Of a stretch of DNA of 64,000 nt, positions 45,256 to 53,592 are shown in pieces. The position numbers and the translations under genes are program-made. Position 1 is the stretch's first letter. Each line of letters opens with the position of its first letter. Below the pieces are notes generated by a model. It saw nothing but the letters and a program-made list of their open reading frames with translations, was not told the origin of the DNA and searched no databases. This stretch comes from Mycoplana azooxidifex (GTDB lineage: Bacteria; Pseudomonadota; Alphaproteobacteria; Rhizobiales; Rhizobiaceae): NCBI RefSeq assembly GCF_014196765.1, contig NZ_JACIEE010000010.1:124001-188000 (forward strand), written 5' to 3'.

Positions 45256-46021
45256 CGCAGAGCGCCTCCATGCTTTGGTGTTTCCAGCCAATACGCACGA
45301 CGTCGCCAGCTGCTTGAACGATGAGATGGCCTTTCAGGGACAGGCGCTTCAGTTCATCGATCACATCGTCCCTGCTCATTCCAAAGAGCTGCCAATCCTG
45401 GTGCGTCAGAATGGCATTGTCTCCCAGACCCTTCAGGTGCAGGTCATAGGCAAGGTAGGCTGAAGCCGTCGGCGTAACGCGGTACGGAAGGATGCGTCTA
45501 TTTGACTTGAGCCCCTTTTCCAGGAGGCCGTAGTCGGCGCAGCAACCTGTGAGATAGGCTGCAACTCTCCGGACGGTCGTCTCTGACCAGCGTTTCGACG
45601 TGCGACCATCATCGATCGCGCGCTCAACAAACGCGCGTGCATCGTCGTTGCTAATCTGCTGATAGCCGCCCGCATATCGTGCCCAATAGATCTCTCTTAT
45701 GAAGTCTCCCAGGATAGGGTTTGCTCTGCTTGTGAACAGCAACATTAACTGCATGAGATCAGCTACCGGCACGGATGCTGCCAGCATTTTAAGGTGGGTG
45801 GCCGGGGATGCATCTGATACGAGGTAGCGCGGCGCAAAACACTCGGTGACGATATTGCGCAGCCTACGGGCAGTGATCATCGGGAAGCTTCCGGACTCTC
45901 GTGCAATGTCCTGCAATTGTCCCGTGCTCATCCCTGGAGCCCATAAGTCCAGCAGGGCCTTGGTCTCTGTCACCAAGCCCAACCCTGCCTGAAGCTGCGT
46001 TGTGTAATTTGCGCTGGTCAC
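45236..46021 (-). CDS. brxA: BREX protein BrxA (DUF1819)
   Basis: A 261-residue DUF1819 protein, helical and NusB-like in known structures, with DNA-binding activity reported for a relative. Visible family segments are LNIVTECFAPRYLV-type text near residue 60 (RRLRNIVTECFAPRYLVSD) and SETTVRRVAAYLTGCCADYG near 140. Begins with GTG one base after the brxE stop. Core BREX gene. Confidence 0.93.
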   Translation of the reverse strand: MTSANYTTQLQAGLGLVTETKALLDLWAPGMSTGQLQDIARESGSFPMITARRLRNIVTECFAPRYLVSDASPATHLKMLAASVPVADLMQLMLLFTSRANPILGDFIREIYWARYAGGYQQISNDDARAFVERAIDDGRTSKRWSETTVRRVAAYLTGCCADYGLLEKGLKSNRRILPYRVTPTASAYLAYDLHLKGLGDNAILTHQDWQLFGMSRDDVIDELKRLSLKGHLIVQAAGDVVRIGWKHQSMEALCDVFSKS

Positions 46022-46022
46022 A

Positions 46023-46532
46023 TCAGGCTCGCGTCAAATAGGGGAAGGCCTTGCCTCCCCGCTCAAATGCGGACGCATAAATGCCTGCCATCTGCGCAAT
46101 GGCATTTGACGTGCGCACACCGTCAATCTCTCCCAACGAAACGGGGCCATCTGCAGAGGATTTGGATGCCGCACCTATCGCGCGGAGCACATTTAAAGCA
46201 GCATCTTTGCTTTGTATGAATTCATCTTGGGTTGCTCTGCCTTCATCCCCAGCCAGAGCCGTGTGCAGATCATGCTCCAGCTCTTCTGGCAGTCGAAACA
46301 GATGATACGAACCGACACTTAAGCTCTCGTCATGAACGAGCCGCGCTGCCTCAGCCACGCCGTGGTATTTCGCTACATGGCTGGTTCGCGGGAAAACAGG
46401 TTCGAGAAACGCCTGGCTTGCGGGCTGGTAGAACGCGGTTTTCCACCAACCAAATTGATCTATCTCACCGAGATAGCCGACAAGCAGCCGGACTTTCAGC
46501 AGATCACGCAACGGGTCATTCTGCACTGCCAT
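46023..46532 (-). CDS. brxE: BrxE-family protein at the head of the BREX operon
   Basis: A 169-residue protein with the BrxE pattern: RLLVGYLGEIDQFGWWKTAF at the N-terminus, EPVFPRTSHVAKYHGVAEAA in the middle and VGSYHLFRLPEELEHDLH. BrxE is described as the first gene of BREX type 6, where it precedes brxA. Here it precedes a type 1-like set (A, B, C, X, Z, L). It is adjacent to brxA with one base between. Function unknown. Confidence 0.85.
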   Translation of the reverse strand: MAVQNDPLRDLLKVRLLVGYLGEIDQFGWWKTAFYQPASQAFLEPVFPRTSHVAKYHGVAEAARLVHDESLSVGSYHLFRLPEELEHDLHTALAGDEGRATQDEFIQSKDAALNVLRAIGAASKSSADGPVSLGEIDGVRTSNAIAQMAGIYASAFERGGKAFPYLTRA

Positions 46533-46638
46533 CTCCCTAAAGGCACAGATGGCGAGCGTCGCGAGACAAGCGCGTGCGCCTCAATCTACCATCGATTTTA
46601 GTCGCTTTCATCGCCTTGCCCCCCTTAACAAATCGCCC

Positions 46639-46830
46639 TCAGCTTTCGACCGAGCTCTTGCGCGTAGACCTCTCCGTATCCTGCCGCCGATTCAATCGCT
46701 CGAATTCCTCGACACTCAAAACCACCACGACAGGCCGCCCGTGCTTTTCGACCGTGACAGGCTCAGCTCGCGCCGTGTCAAGTAACAGCCCAAACGCGTT
46801 CTTTGCGTCCTTCGCCGACATAGATTTCAT
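46639..46830 (-). CDS. Phd/YefM-type antitoxin without a visible toxin
   Basis: A 63-residue antitoxin-like protein. The Phd/YefM pattern is clear: SAKDAKNAFGLLLDTARAEP, then VTVEKHGRPVVVVLSVEEFE. The C-terminal tail (QDTERSTRKSSVES) would be the toxin-binding part. No RelE, Doc or PIN toxin gene lies on either side in this strand: brxE follows after 106 bp and 379 bp without a gene precede it. It could be an orphan that represses the BREX promoter, or the rest of a lost module. Confidence 0.8.
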   Translation of the reverse strand: MKSMSAKDAKNAFGLLLDTARAEPVTVEKHGRPVVVVLSVEEFERLNRRQDTERSTRKSSVES

Positions 46831-47209
46831 AATGCTGGCCCAGCGTGGAATCGGTCCATAATGGCTATTTCAGCCAAGGCCCGCAACCGCAAAGCGGTGA
46901 GGTTTTCCGTAAGATATCAACCGTCCACGAATTATTTCGCCTGCTTCGTCTGGAGCCGTCCGTCGCACTCACAAAGCTGAGGGGCAACGGCGGAGCCTGC
47001 GGAGCAAGGCGCCTGCTTTGGGGGTGGTCTCCCGAGCCGTCCTCACTTCCGCAAGGGATCGACAATGCTCGTTGCTTGTACCGTCGCCCATTCCCACCAG
47101 GGCGACTCTTTGGCGCGTTTGGCACGTCGACCGCTGTGATGCAACGCCAGAACGCTCGGTGCCAGCCAGTGAGCGACCGTGAGTCAACCACGAGCATTCC
47201 GGCCAGCAA
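46831..47209. other. 379 bp gene-free stretch between antitoxin and NYN gene
   Basis: No supported gene. Frames on both strands are arginine- and serine-rich without a recognisable motif. Likely holds the promoter of the antitoxin/BREX operon. Confidence 0.4.
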
Positions 47210-47953
47210 TCAAGACTTCTTCTTTGGCCCTGGCTGTTTGACCCGGATCCGGAGTGGCTTACCCTCGAGCTGGTCGACGTCGAAGGCGCCGGTCTTTCGG
47301 ACAAGGTCACTAAGTTTGCGGAATCCATAGGTGCGCGGGTCGAAGTCCGACGCCAAGTTGGCAAGCTGGTTTCCGACGGCCCCGAGCGGCACCCAGCCGT
47401 CCTCGGATTCCATCTGGCCGATGACCTTCTTGATGATCGGCGTCGCGGCGCTCGGCGGCTGAAGCGATTTCTGCGTGGTGGTCGCATCGCTCTCGTTGGA
47501 GGTCGCGGCTGGGAGTAGGTTCTCGGTGTAGACGAACCTGCGGCATGCCTGCCGAAAGCTCTCCGGGGTCTTCTGCTCGCCAAAGCCGAAGACGTCCACA
47601 CCCTGCTCACGGATCCGCGAAGCGAGGCGAGTAAAATCACTGTCAGAAGACACCAGGCAGAAGCCGTCGAAGCGTCCGCTGTGCAGCAGATCCATCGCGT
47701 CGATGACGAGCGTTATGTCGGAGGCGTTCTTGCCAGTCGTGTAGACGAACTGCTGCTGTGGAATGATCGCATGCTTGGCGAGCACCTCAATCCAGGCCTT
47801 CGAGCGTGCGCTCGCGAAATCGCCATAGATCCGCCGGACGCTCGCCTCTCCGATCTTCGCGATCTCCTCGAACAGACCGTCGACGATCTTTGCCGAGGCG
47901 TTGTCGGCGTCGATGAGGACGGCAAGACGCGGCGATCGAGGTTCAGCTGGCAT
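47210..47953 (-). CDS. NYN-domain (LabA/PIN-like) protein with C-terminal LOTUS/OST-HTH domain
   Basis: A 247-residue protein. Residues about 8-150 form a NYN domain, a PIN-like fold that usually cuts RNA. The acidic catalytic positions are visible in AVLIDADNAS, ASDITLVIDAMDLL and LVSSDSDFTRLASRIREQG. Residues about 170-235 (IKKVIGQMESEDGWVPLG..LASDFDPRTYGFRKLSDLV) match the OST-HTH/LOTUS RNA-binding domain. The start at 47953 overlaps the upstream DUF429 gene by 11 bp. Similar proteins are known in bacteria, but targets are unknown. Confidence 0.88.
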   Translation of the reverse strand: MPAEPRSPRLAVLIDADNASAKIVDGLFEEIAKIGEASVRRIYGDFASARSKAWIEVLAKHAIIPQQQFVYTTGKNASDITLVIDAMDLLHSGRFDGFCLVSSDSDFTRLASRIREQGVDVFGFGEQKTPESFRQACRRFVYTENLLPAATSNESDATTTQKSLQPPSAATPIIKKVIGQMESEDGWVPLGAVGNQLANLASDFDPRTYGFRKLSDLVRKTGAFDVDQLEGKPLRIRVKQPGPKKKS

Positions 47954-48728
47954 ATCTCTGTCTCCGCAATTCGGTCATGTTGTGGGCGAATGCATCGCGA
48001 GCCCATTGAGTCCAGAGACTTGTGGGCGGCAGCCAAAACCACCCGCCGATGTCGTCGCCGACGACCTCTGATTTTCCAGTCGCAGCGCAAGCTGCCGTAA
48101 GTAGACAAATCCAGGCGGCTCGCTTCTCGTGATCCGTCTCGGCCAACACGGCATCTATCAGCTCGAGATTCAGCCACCCGATCGTGTGAAACAGGTTCTC
48201 GAGAACGCCGCTATCGACAGCGTGATCATAGAGCCAGTCGAATTTCTTGCGCTTACTCGCTGCCGGCATGGCGAAGCGCGCCTCGGGCAAGAGAACACCC
48301 AAGAATGCGTTGGGGAATGCCTCGACGATCGAGGCGCCATTTCGAATGGTCTTTTCTACCAAAACATTCCGGTCGGCTAGATGAACGACCTGCGCCGCCG
48401 TCTCTGCAGCGGCACGTCTCAAATCGCGGCCATATCCGATATGGCTCAAGCCAGGCTTGCAACGAGCCTGAAACAAGCCCCGGATGAAGATCCGCTCGCA
48501 TAGCCGATGGAGACTGTCATCGGAACCGGGAGGTACGAGCGGGCCATCGATCGCGATCACAGAGAATGTTGTCGCAGCGGGGATGTGCTGACTGCGGCGC
48601 TGCCAGTCCGTATGGGTTTTGGCGACCTCGAACATTCCACCTTTGCTCCAGGCGATGCCAGTTGTCGGTTTGGAACTCGAGAAGCCCACGTCAACACCGA
48701 GCAGCGGCACACCGTCTAGATCTATCAT
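47943..48728 (-). CDS. DUF429 protein, predicted RNase H-fold nuclease-like
   Basis: A 261-residue DUF429-type protein. It opens with LLGVDVGFSSSKPTTGIAW (an RNase H-like first strand with aspartate), followed by FSVIAIDGPLVPPG with a second acidic position and a region EAFPNAFLGVLLPEARF. The start MIDLDGVPLLG at 48728 is preferred because AAAGG precedes it; an upstream ATG at 48758 would add ten residues. Its 3' end overlaps the NYN gene, so the two are translated together. Biochemical activity unknown. Confidence 0.75.
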   Translation of the reverse strand: MIDLDGVPLLGVDVGFSSSKPTTGIAWSKGGMFEVAKTHTDWQRRSQHIPAATTFSVIAIDGPLVPPGSDDSLHRLCERIFIRGLFQARCKPGLSHIGYGRDLRRAAAETAAQVVHLADRNVLVEKTIRNGASIVEAFPNAFLGVLLPEARFAMPAASKRKKFDWLYDHAVDSGVLENLFHTIGWLNLELIDAVLAETDHEKRAAWICLLTAACAATGKSEVVGDDIGGWFWLPPTSLWTQWARDAFAHNMTELRRQRYAS

Positions 48729-48943
48729 CGCCTTTCCCCCCGCAGCGTTCTCATCCATCTAAGATCAGGCCGTGACTTCGACGAATAGCCAGTTCCTTCA
48801 AATTCGGGCCCGCGAACTCTGCGGCTAGTCGCCGTCCCCCGTTGCGGAAGCCGTCCATTGTGGCTGAAAAGACACATATTTCAATGCATTCGCTCAAGGC
48901 TGAGCGCTATACTGCAAGTATCACTTTGATGGAGAACTGAGCG

Positions 48944-49033
48944 ATGGTGGAGCAGAAGAACGAGTCGGCATCAGCCATGGAGGGCCAGACCCGGTCGAAT
49001 ACGCCAGGCTTCTGGCATCGTGCCAGACCTTAG
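48944..49033 (+). CDS. Possible 29-residue leader frame before the first paralogue
   Basis: A short frame starting MVEQKNESASAMEGQTR with GGAG about ten bases upstream, ending 19 bp before the gene at 49053. It may be a leader peptide or chance. No homology recognised. Confidence 0.2.
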   Translation: MVEQKNESASAMEGQTRSNTPGFWHRARP

Positions 49034-49052
49034 CATTCGACAGGATAACAAC

Positions 49053-49478
49053 ATGTCTGAACTTTTCGTTCCCAATATGAACTGCGCCAACCTCATCCTT
49101 CCCTACCCGGAAGAAATCGCAAAGAAGACGGGCTCTTCAGGAATGATTGTCTCGATCCGCGAGATTTATCTGCTCCTCGCTCGTCAGGTCGATGATAGTG
49201 ACCCTCAGGAAGCTGCAGCGCTCCGTGAAATCGCCGACTACTACCCTGACATTTACCGTGGAGAGCTCATGGAGCGCGATAGCCGCGGCAACTGGGTCGG
49301 TGACGCGAATGATTGGGACGAACTGACTGACGAGGAGAAGATCCACCGCGGCAATGCCAACGCTGCAATTGCCGCACTCGACTGGCTTCGCCATCAGCTG
49401 GAAGGCGCAGCGTACGATTATAGCACCGTTGAAGACGTAACTCGCGTTCGGCGTGAGCTCTCGGCAATCGCCATCTGA
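49053..49478 (+). CDS. Unknown protein, paralogue of the gene at 51857
   Basis: A 141-residue acidic protein of no family known to me. Shared with the protein at 51857: PYPEEIAKKTG, GMIVSIREIYLLLARQ, a segment DPQEAAALREIADYYPD, ERDSRGNWVGDANDWDELT, EEKIHRGNANAAIAALDWL. The ATG at 49053 has AGGA about 8 bp before it. No signal peptide or membrane segment, so it is probably cytoplasmic. A strong hairpin follows the stop. Confidence 0.7.
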   Translation: MSELFVPNMNCANLILPYPEEIAKKTGSSGMIVSIREIYLLLARQVDDSDPQEAAALREIADYYPDIYRGELMERDSRGNWVGDANDWDELTDEEKIHRGNANAAIAALDWLRHQLEGAAYDYSTVEDVTRVRRELSAIAI

Positions 49479-49488
49479 TCGCATTTAG

Positions 49489-49511
49489 CTGGCCGGCTCT
49501 ATGCCGGCCAG
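49489..49511 (+). terminator. GC-rich hairpin after the first paralogue
   Basis: Perfect 9 bp arms CTGGCCGGC and GCCGGCCAG with loop TCTAT, 10 bp after the stop codon of the gene at 49053. Only a short TTCCC follows, so it is a weak intrinsic terminator or a 3'-end stabiliser. Confidence 0.55.
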
Positions 49512-49791
49512 TTCCCTGAGGGCAATTGACGGAACCCCACCGGATAAGTGCAGTTGTTTCCGGAATGCATCCTTGGTGCCGCCACCGCGACCAACCGGCT
49601 GATTGGCTTTATGGCGCGCTTCCTGCAAAGTGTGGCACTGGAGCTCGACTTGCAAGTTTTTCCCGCAGAAAAGTCAAAGTCTGCGATGAACCAGATACTC
49701 AGCTCGAGAAGAGCTGGCTTATCGTTGAAGTCATGACCTAATAACTTGTCTATGACCCTCTCACCCTTCACAAGCTACTCCTTTCTCTTCC

Positions 49792-51012
49792 CTACACACC
49801 CATCTCTCCCCTTACACGCCTCTGCAATTCAGCCAGCGCCCGCTCGACCATCCGCGAAAGCTCCTCATACGCAACCATCGTCCCGTAGTCGCCGGCGCCG
49901 GTCCGATTTGTCGGAGGCATCTTGCTTCCCAACAACCTGTGTCTGCGCTTAATGGTTGGCAGATTAGCGTGCCTGAGTTCGCGCCGCGCATCTTCTCGAA
50001 TCTGCAAGCCGAGCACTCCGGCGTTCAGGAACCTTTGCCTTCTGAAATCCTCAACCTTCTGTCTCACGGCCATGGACGCCACTCCTGCGCTTCCCGGTCG
50101 AATGATCGCGAACGTAGGCTTCATGAACTGAAAGAAGCGCTTCTGTAGATTCGTGAACTTCAAAGTTCGAAGGTCTTCGAATGTACAAAGCCCGATCTCC
50201 CGGCAGTCATGGTCTCCGAGTGTGACCTCAATACGGATCCTCTTCTCCGCGTCTGACAGTTCCTCAAACGTGCCAGCTGCAATGTTCTGCCGATCAATCA
50301 CCTTGTTCTGAATTCTCCAAAAAGCTCTTGGATCGTTCCGTTCGCCCACATAGTAGGTTGAGCCGTAGCACGGCGCCTGGTCCATCCCGGGGGACATGCG
50401 TGCCCCAAGGTCAAGGCTCTCGTCCTTTTCGTTTCGACTGACCGTATAGTCTGTGTCCTTGGTCAATCCTGGCATGAACCTCGGCCATGTGCGGTTCGTC
50501 CGGAGCACGCGCGTCGTGGGAAAGAAATGGCGCACCAGCACGCCGTGCATTCTTGCCCGGTCGTCCTCTCCTGGCACTCGTGGGTAGAAGTCAATGCTTA
50601 CCTCGATACCGACAATGCTAGGTGCTGCTGCAAATCCGTAGGCGTCTTCTAAGTTGCTTAACAGCGTCCGGACGGCTTGGAACTTCGGTTCTTGTAAACG
50701 TATCCGGAACTCGGCTGTCGCCCCACCCGAACCTGCACCGGCGGGTTCAACAAATGCTTTGCGACCGTGCGCCCCTTCTATTCGCTCGTTTATCCACCAA
50801 TGCTGACTGGGACGATCGAGCCTAATATGGATATCGATCCAATCGACCACAGCGCGACACTGAAAGGCTTCCAGATCAATCTGAGGGGTAAGGACTCTCC
50901 GGTCATCAAAGCGAGCCTGCGCCTTTCTGAGAGTCTCCTCGACGTAGTGCAGTTCGACTGCGCCGTCACGCTTACTGCTACGATAGATGATCACAATGTT
51001 ACGATGACTCAT
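49792..51012 (-). CDS. Unknown 406-residue protein, possibly replication-initiator-like
   Basis: Not assigned to a named family. The opening MSHRNIVIIYRSS is followed by a segment AVVDWIDIHIRLDRPSQHW and, further on, SIVGIEVSIDFYPRVPG. These beta-strand and aspartate pairings recall the start of small plasmid or phage replication initiators, but no HUH or catalytic tyrosine motif could be fixed. The C-terminal third is very arginine-rich (RRQRFLNAGVLGLQIREDAR). The start at 51012 has AGG about 11 bases upstream; a longer frame starts at 51042. Flanked by the two paralogues on the other strand. Confidence 0.6.
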   Translation of the reverse strand: MSHRNIVIIYRSSKRDGAVELHYVEETLRKAQARFDDRRVLTPQIDLEAFQCRAVVDWIDIHIRLDRPSQHWWINERIEGAHGRKAFVEPAGAGSGGATAEFRIRLQEPKFQAVRTLLSNLEDAYGFAAAPSIVGIEVSIDFYPRVPGEDDRARMHGVLVRHFFPTTRVLRTNRTWPRFMPGLTKDTDYTVSRNEKDESLDLGARMSPGMDQAPCYGSTYYVGERNDPRAFWRIQNKVIDRQNIAAGTFEELSDAEKRIRIEVTLGDHDCREIGLCTFEDLRTLKFTNLQKRFFQFMKPTFAIIRPGSAGVASMAVRQKVEDFRRQRFLNAGVLGLQIREDARRELRHANLPTIKRRHRLLGSKMPPTNRTGAGDYGTMVAYEELSRMVERALAELQRRVRGEMGV

Positions 51013-51312
51013 TGAGCTTGCCTGACCGGTCTTGGGACACATGGACGTTCGCAGTGCCCGATAACAGATTCGTCCGGTGGTATAGAGATCGGCCTAAAGG
51101 GCCGCGGGATAACGAAACAGCTGCTCGTTGCAAGAAAGCCACAACTTTCGATGCGCTGCCATCCGGTCCAGCGCTATAAAGCAGGTAACAGTGATGAGGC
51201 GAAAGGCTAGTGAGAATGGACTTGAACGATATCGCCAATGCACCGGAAACCGATTTGGTGAACGACCGTCAACTCAGCCGCCATCCCGGCGGCCCCTGAC
51301 TTAAGGAAGAGA

Positions 51313-51600
51313 ATGTTGATGAGTTCACCCATGCCCGCCAATGACAACTTCGACTTCGACGGCACCGTTGCATTGGATGGCGCATCCATCGCACAGCATC
51401 ATGACGATGGCCCCAACATCGCCGGCCCGCGGAAGGAGTTTTACGTTCGCTTTTCGGATCAAGACGCTGAAAGGCTCGGATTCGAGAGCAACACTGTGAC
51501 CGTGGACTATTTGTTATACCTTCTCAGCGGCCAGGTAGCCGAAGAGGATCAAGCCGCGGCCGACCTGCTTGAGGAAATGAGCGAGCCCTATTGCCATTAA
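51313..51600 (+). CDS. Small acidic hypothetical protein
   Basis: A 95-residue acidic protein. AAGGAAGAGA lies directly before the ATG. The C-terminal half (YVRFSDQDAERLGFESNTVT, YLLYLLSGQVAEEDQAAADL) is probably helical and acidic, a look shared with DNA-mimic or anti-toxin proteins, but there is no specific evidence. It lies 256 bp before the second paralogue on the same strand. Confidence 0.6.
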   Translation: MLMSSPMPANDNFDFDGTVALDGASIAQHHDDGPNIAGPRKEFYVRFSDQDAERLGFESNTVTVDYLLYLLSGQVAEEDQAAADLLEEMSEPYCH

Positions 51601-51856
51601 GATTCTGGGCTGCAGAAGAGGTTCTACCCTGAAGGCCCCCGCCACCAGGGTAGGACAAATGCAGGAGAAAATGATCTTCTCAAAGCATTACACAAATTCG
51701 TTATTACTTTGAGAATCGTAGCTCATTAGCCGCTCTACTCAGTATATGTTCGCAGTAAGGAAAATGTAGACCAATGAACATATTTACTCACAAAGTTCTT
51801 CTCCACATGAAATAGGCCCGGCTGGACGCCGGACCTTGTTCACAAGGAGATTTGCA

Positions 51857-52294
51857 ATGGAAAATACCTTCACCCATTATGGCAACGATGCATGCTTCTC
51901 TTTTCCTTACCCGGAAGAAATCACGAAGAAGAGCGGTTTGCATGGCATGACGATGTCGATCCGTGATTTTTGGGAAACGGTGGCGAGAGATATGGAGAAG
52001 TCTGACCCCAAGTCTGCTGCGTTCTATCGCGAGGTAGCGTCGCACTACCCGCAGTGTGATAACTCTGGAATGGCGATCGAGCGTGGCAGTCGTGGTGCCA
52101 TTCTTGTCGACTTCGATGACTGGGATGACCTGACGGTCGAAGAAAAGCTTACTCGGGGCAATATCAACGCCACGATCGCTGCGCTGGATCGTTTGCGCGC
52201 TGACCTCGAGTTGATGAATGACGATCCGAGCAACAATGATGAAATTGACGAAATTCGCAGGGCACTTGGAGCCATTCTCGAAAATCGCTATTAA
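51857..52294 (+). CDS. Unknown protein, paralogue of the gene at 49053
   Basis: A 145-residue protein sharing PYPEEITKKSG, GMTMSIRDFWETVARD, AAFYREVASHYP, ERGSRGAILVDFDDWDDLT and GNINATIAALDRL with the protein at 49053, aligned end to end. The N-terminal region differs (ENTFTHYGNDACFSF). AAGGAG lies 7 bp before the ATG. Duplicated within 3 kb, which suggests a family subject to local selection or a two-part system. A perfect long hairpin follows. Confidence 0.7.
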   Translation: MENTFTHYGNDACFSFPYPEEITKKSGLHGMTMSIRDFWETVARDMEKSDPKSAAFYREVASHYPQCDNSGMAIERGSRGAILVDFDDWDDLTVEEKLTRGNINATIAALDRLRADLELMNDDPSNNDEIDEIRRALGAILENRY

Positions 52295-52309
52295 CAGCTT
52301 TTAGTTGCA

Positions 52310-52341
52310 CAGAGAACGCAGCCTGACGGCTGCGTTCTCTG
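52310..52341 (+). terminator. Long perfect hairpin between paralogue and nuclease gene
   Basis: Arms CAGAGAACGCAGCC (52310-52323) and GGCTGCGTTCTCTG (52328-52341), 14 bp each and fully complementary, with loop TGAC. It begins 15 bp after the stop of the gene at 51857 and ends 27 bp before the next ATG. No T-run follows, so it may act as an attenuator or a processing/stability element as well as a terminator. Confidence 0.65.
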
Positions 52342-52368
52342 CACTCAGGATAAGGACGTCAGGATAGA

Positions 52369-53592
52369 ATGAGCAGACAACACGCTACACCACTCATCAT
52401 CACGCCTGATGGAACGACAATTCACGCAGCAACACCGTTGGGACTTGGGTCGACCGGCCATGGGCTGAATGAGGCGGCTATTCAAGATCTAGTTCAACGC
52501 CACCCGTCATGCCTTCCGATCGCAGAGATCGACCCAATGTTTGTTGGCCCGGTGGCCATTTGCCGGGAATTGACGACCCCAGCCGGATCAATCGACAATC
52601 TACTTGTGACACCCACTGGATTGCCGGTTCTAGTCGAATGCAAGCTATGGCGAAATCCGGAGGGCCGTCGTGAAGTCATCGGCCAAATCCTGGACTATTC
52701 AAAAGAACTGACGAAGTGGTCGGCATCCGATCTGCAGCGAGAAGCAAGCCGCCGCTTAGGCAGAAAGGGGAATGTCCTCGTTAAAGAGGCAGGCTATGAG
52801 GTTGATGAGGTAGCATTCAACGATGCCCTTACATTCAACCTCCGTCGCGGGCGGTTTTTGCTACTCATCGTCGGGGATGGCATCCGAGAGGGTGTCGAGG
52901 CCATCACTGAATACCTACAGGCGCACGCTGGACTTCACTTCACGCTCGGCCTCGTCGAATTACCAATCTACTCAGCGCCCGATGGCTCCAAGATTGTTGT
53001 GCCTAGAGTCCTGGCGAAGACGCTAACGATCGCCAGGAACGTCATATCGGTGCCCGAGGGCATGATGCTCGAAGAACTTGACGAGAGTGATGACGCCACC
53101 GGACTACCTGACACTCCTGAGAAAATTGCTGATCGTGCGCGGCGACGCGAAATCAGACATCAGTTCTGGTCTGAGTTTCTCGACGGCTTGCGCCTCGACG
53201 ATCCAGAGCAGATGCTACCCTCCCCTTCCCTGGGCGGACATATTGTCTTCAAGTTCGGAGCGCCGGGAGGCTCTAGTTGGCTAACAGTCTTTCGTGATGT
53301 CCGCTACAACGCCGTCGGCTTAGCGCTGTCATCAAATGTCGGTTCTCCTGGAGAAAAGGCCTCCATGATGCTGGTTGATCAAGCCAACGAGATATCGACC
53401 GAGTTAGAAGGTGCGACAGTTGACTTCTCCCAGCCACGTCCGGACATCTCACAGCGCTACTTGGTACAGAACCTCAATGACCCTAAGGATCGCCAACGCG
53501 CCATCAATTGGCTTCAGGACAGGACAAACGCCTTCATCAATTGCTTACGCCCGCGAATAAGATCCGCTTTGCTCGAAATGGGTAATGACTGA
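52369..53592 (+). CDS. PD-(D/E)XK nuclease-like protein
   Basis: A 407-residue protein. A restriction-endonuclease-type core is visible at about residues 70-110: SIDNLLVTPTGLPVLVECKLW with D76 and E90-C-K92, then GQILDYS with a helix glutamine Q106. This is the PD-(D/E)XK arrangement. The C-terminal part (about 265-400) has RRREIRHQFWSEFLDGLRL and looks like a separate helical/beta domain of unknown family. It lies in the island between the paralogues and the repeat-rich stretch. Likely a DNA- or RNA-cutting effector; target unknown. Confidence 0.75.
   Translation: MSRQHATPLIITPDGTTIHAATPLGLGSTGHGLNEAAIQDLVQRHPSCLPIAEIDPMFVGPVAICRELTTPAGSIDNLLVTPTGLPVLVECKLWRNPEGRREVIGQILDYSKELTKWSASDLQREASRRLGRKGNVLVKEAGYEVDEVAFNDALTFNLRRGRFLLLIVGDGIREGVEAITEYLQAHAGLHFTLGLVELPIYSAPDGSKIVVPRVLAKTLTIARNVISVPEGMMLEELDESDDATGLPDTPEKIADRARRREIRHQFWSEFLDGLRLDDPEQMLPSPSLGGHIVFKFGAPGGSSWLTVFRDVRYNAVGLALSSNVGSPGEKASMMLVDQANEISTELEGATVDFSQPRPDISQRYLVQNLNDPKDRQRAINWLQDRTNAFINCLRPRIRSALLEMGND

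Noticed and set aside
46845-47330. Plus-strand frame opposite the NYN gene end
   Set aside because: Overlaps the strongly supported NYN-LOTUS gene and shows no family features.
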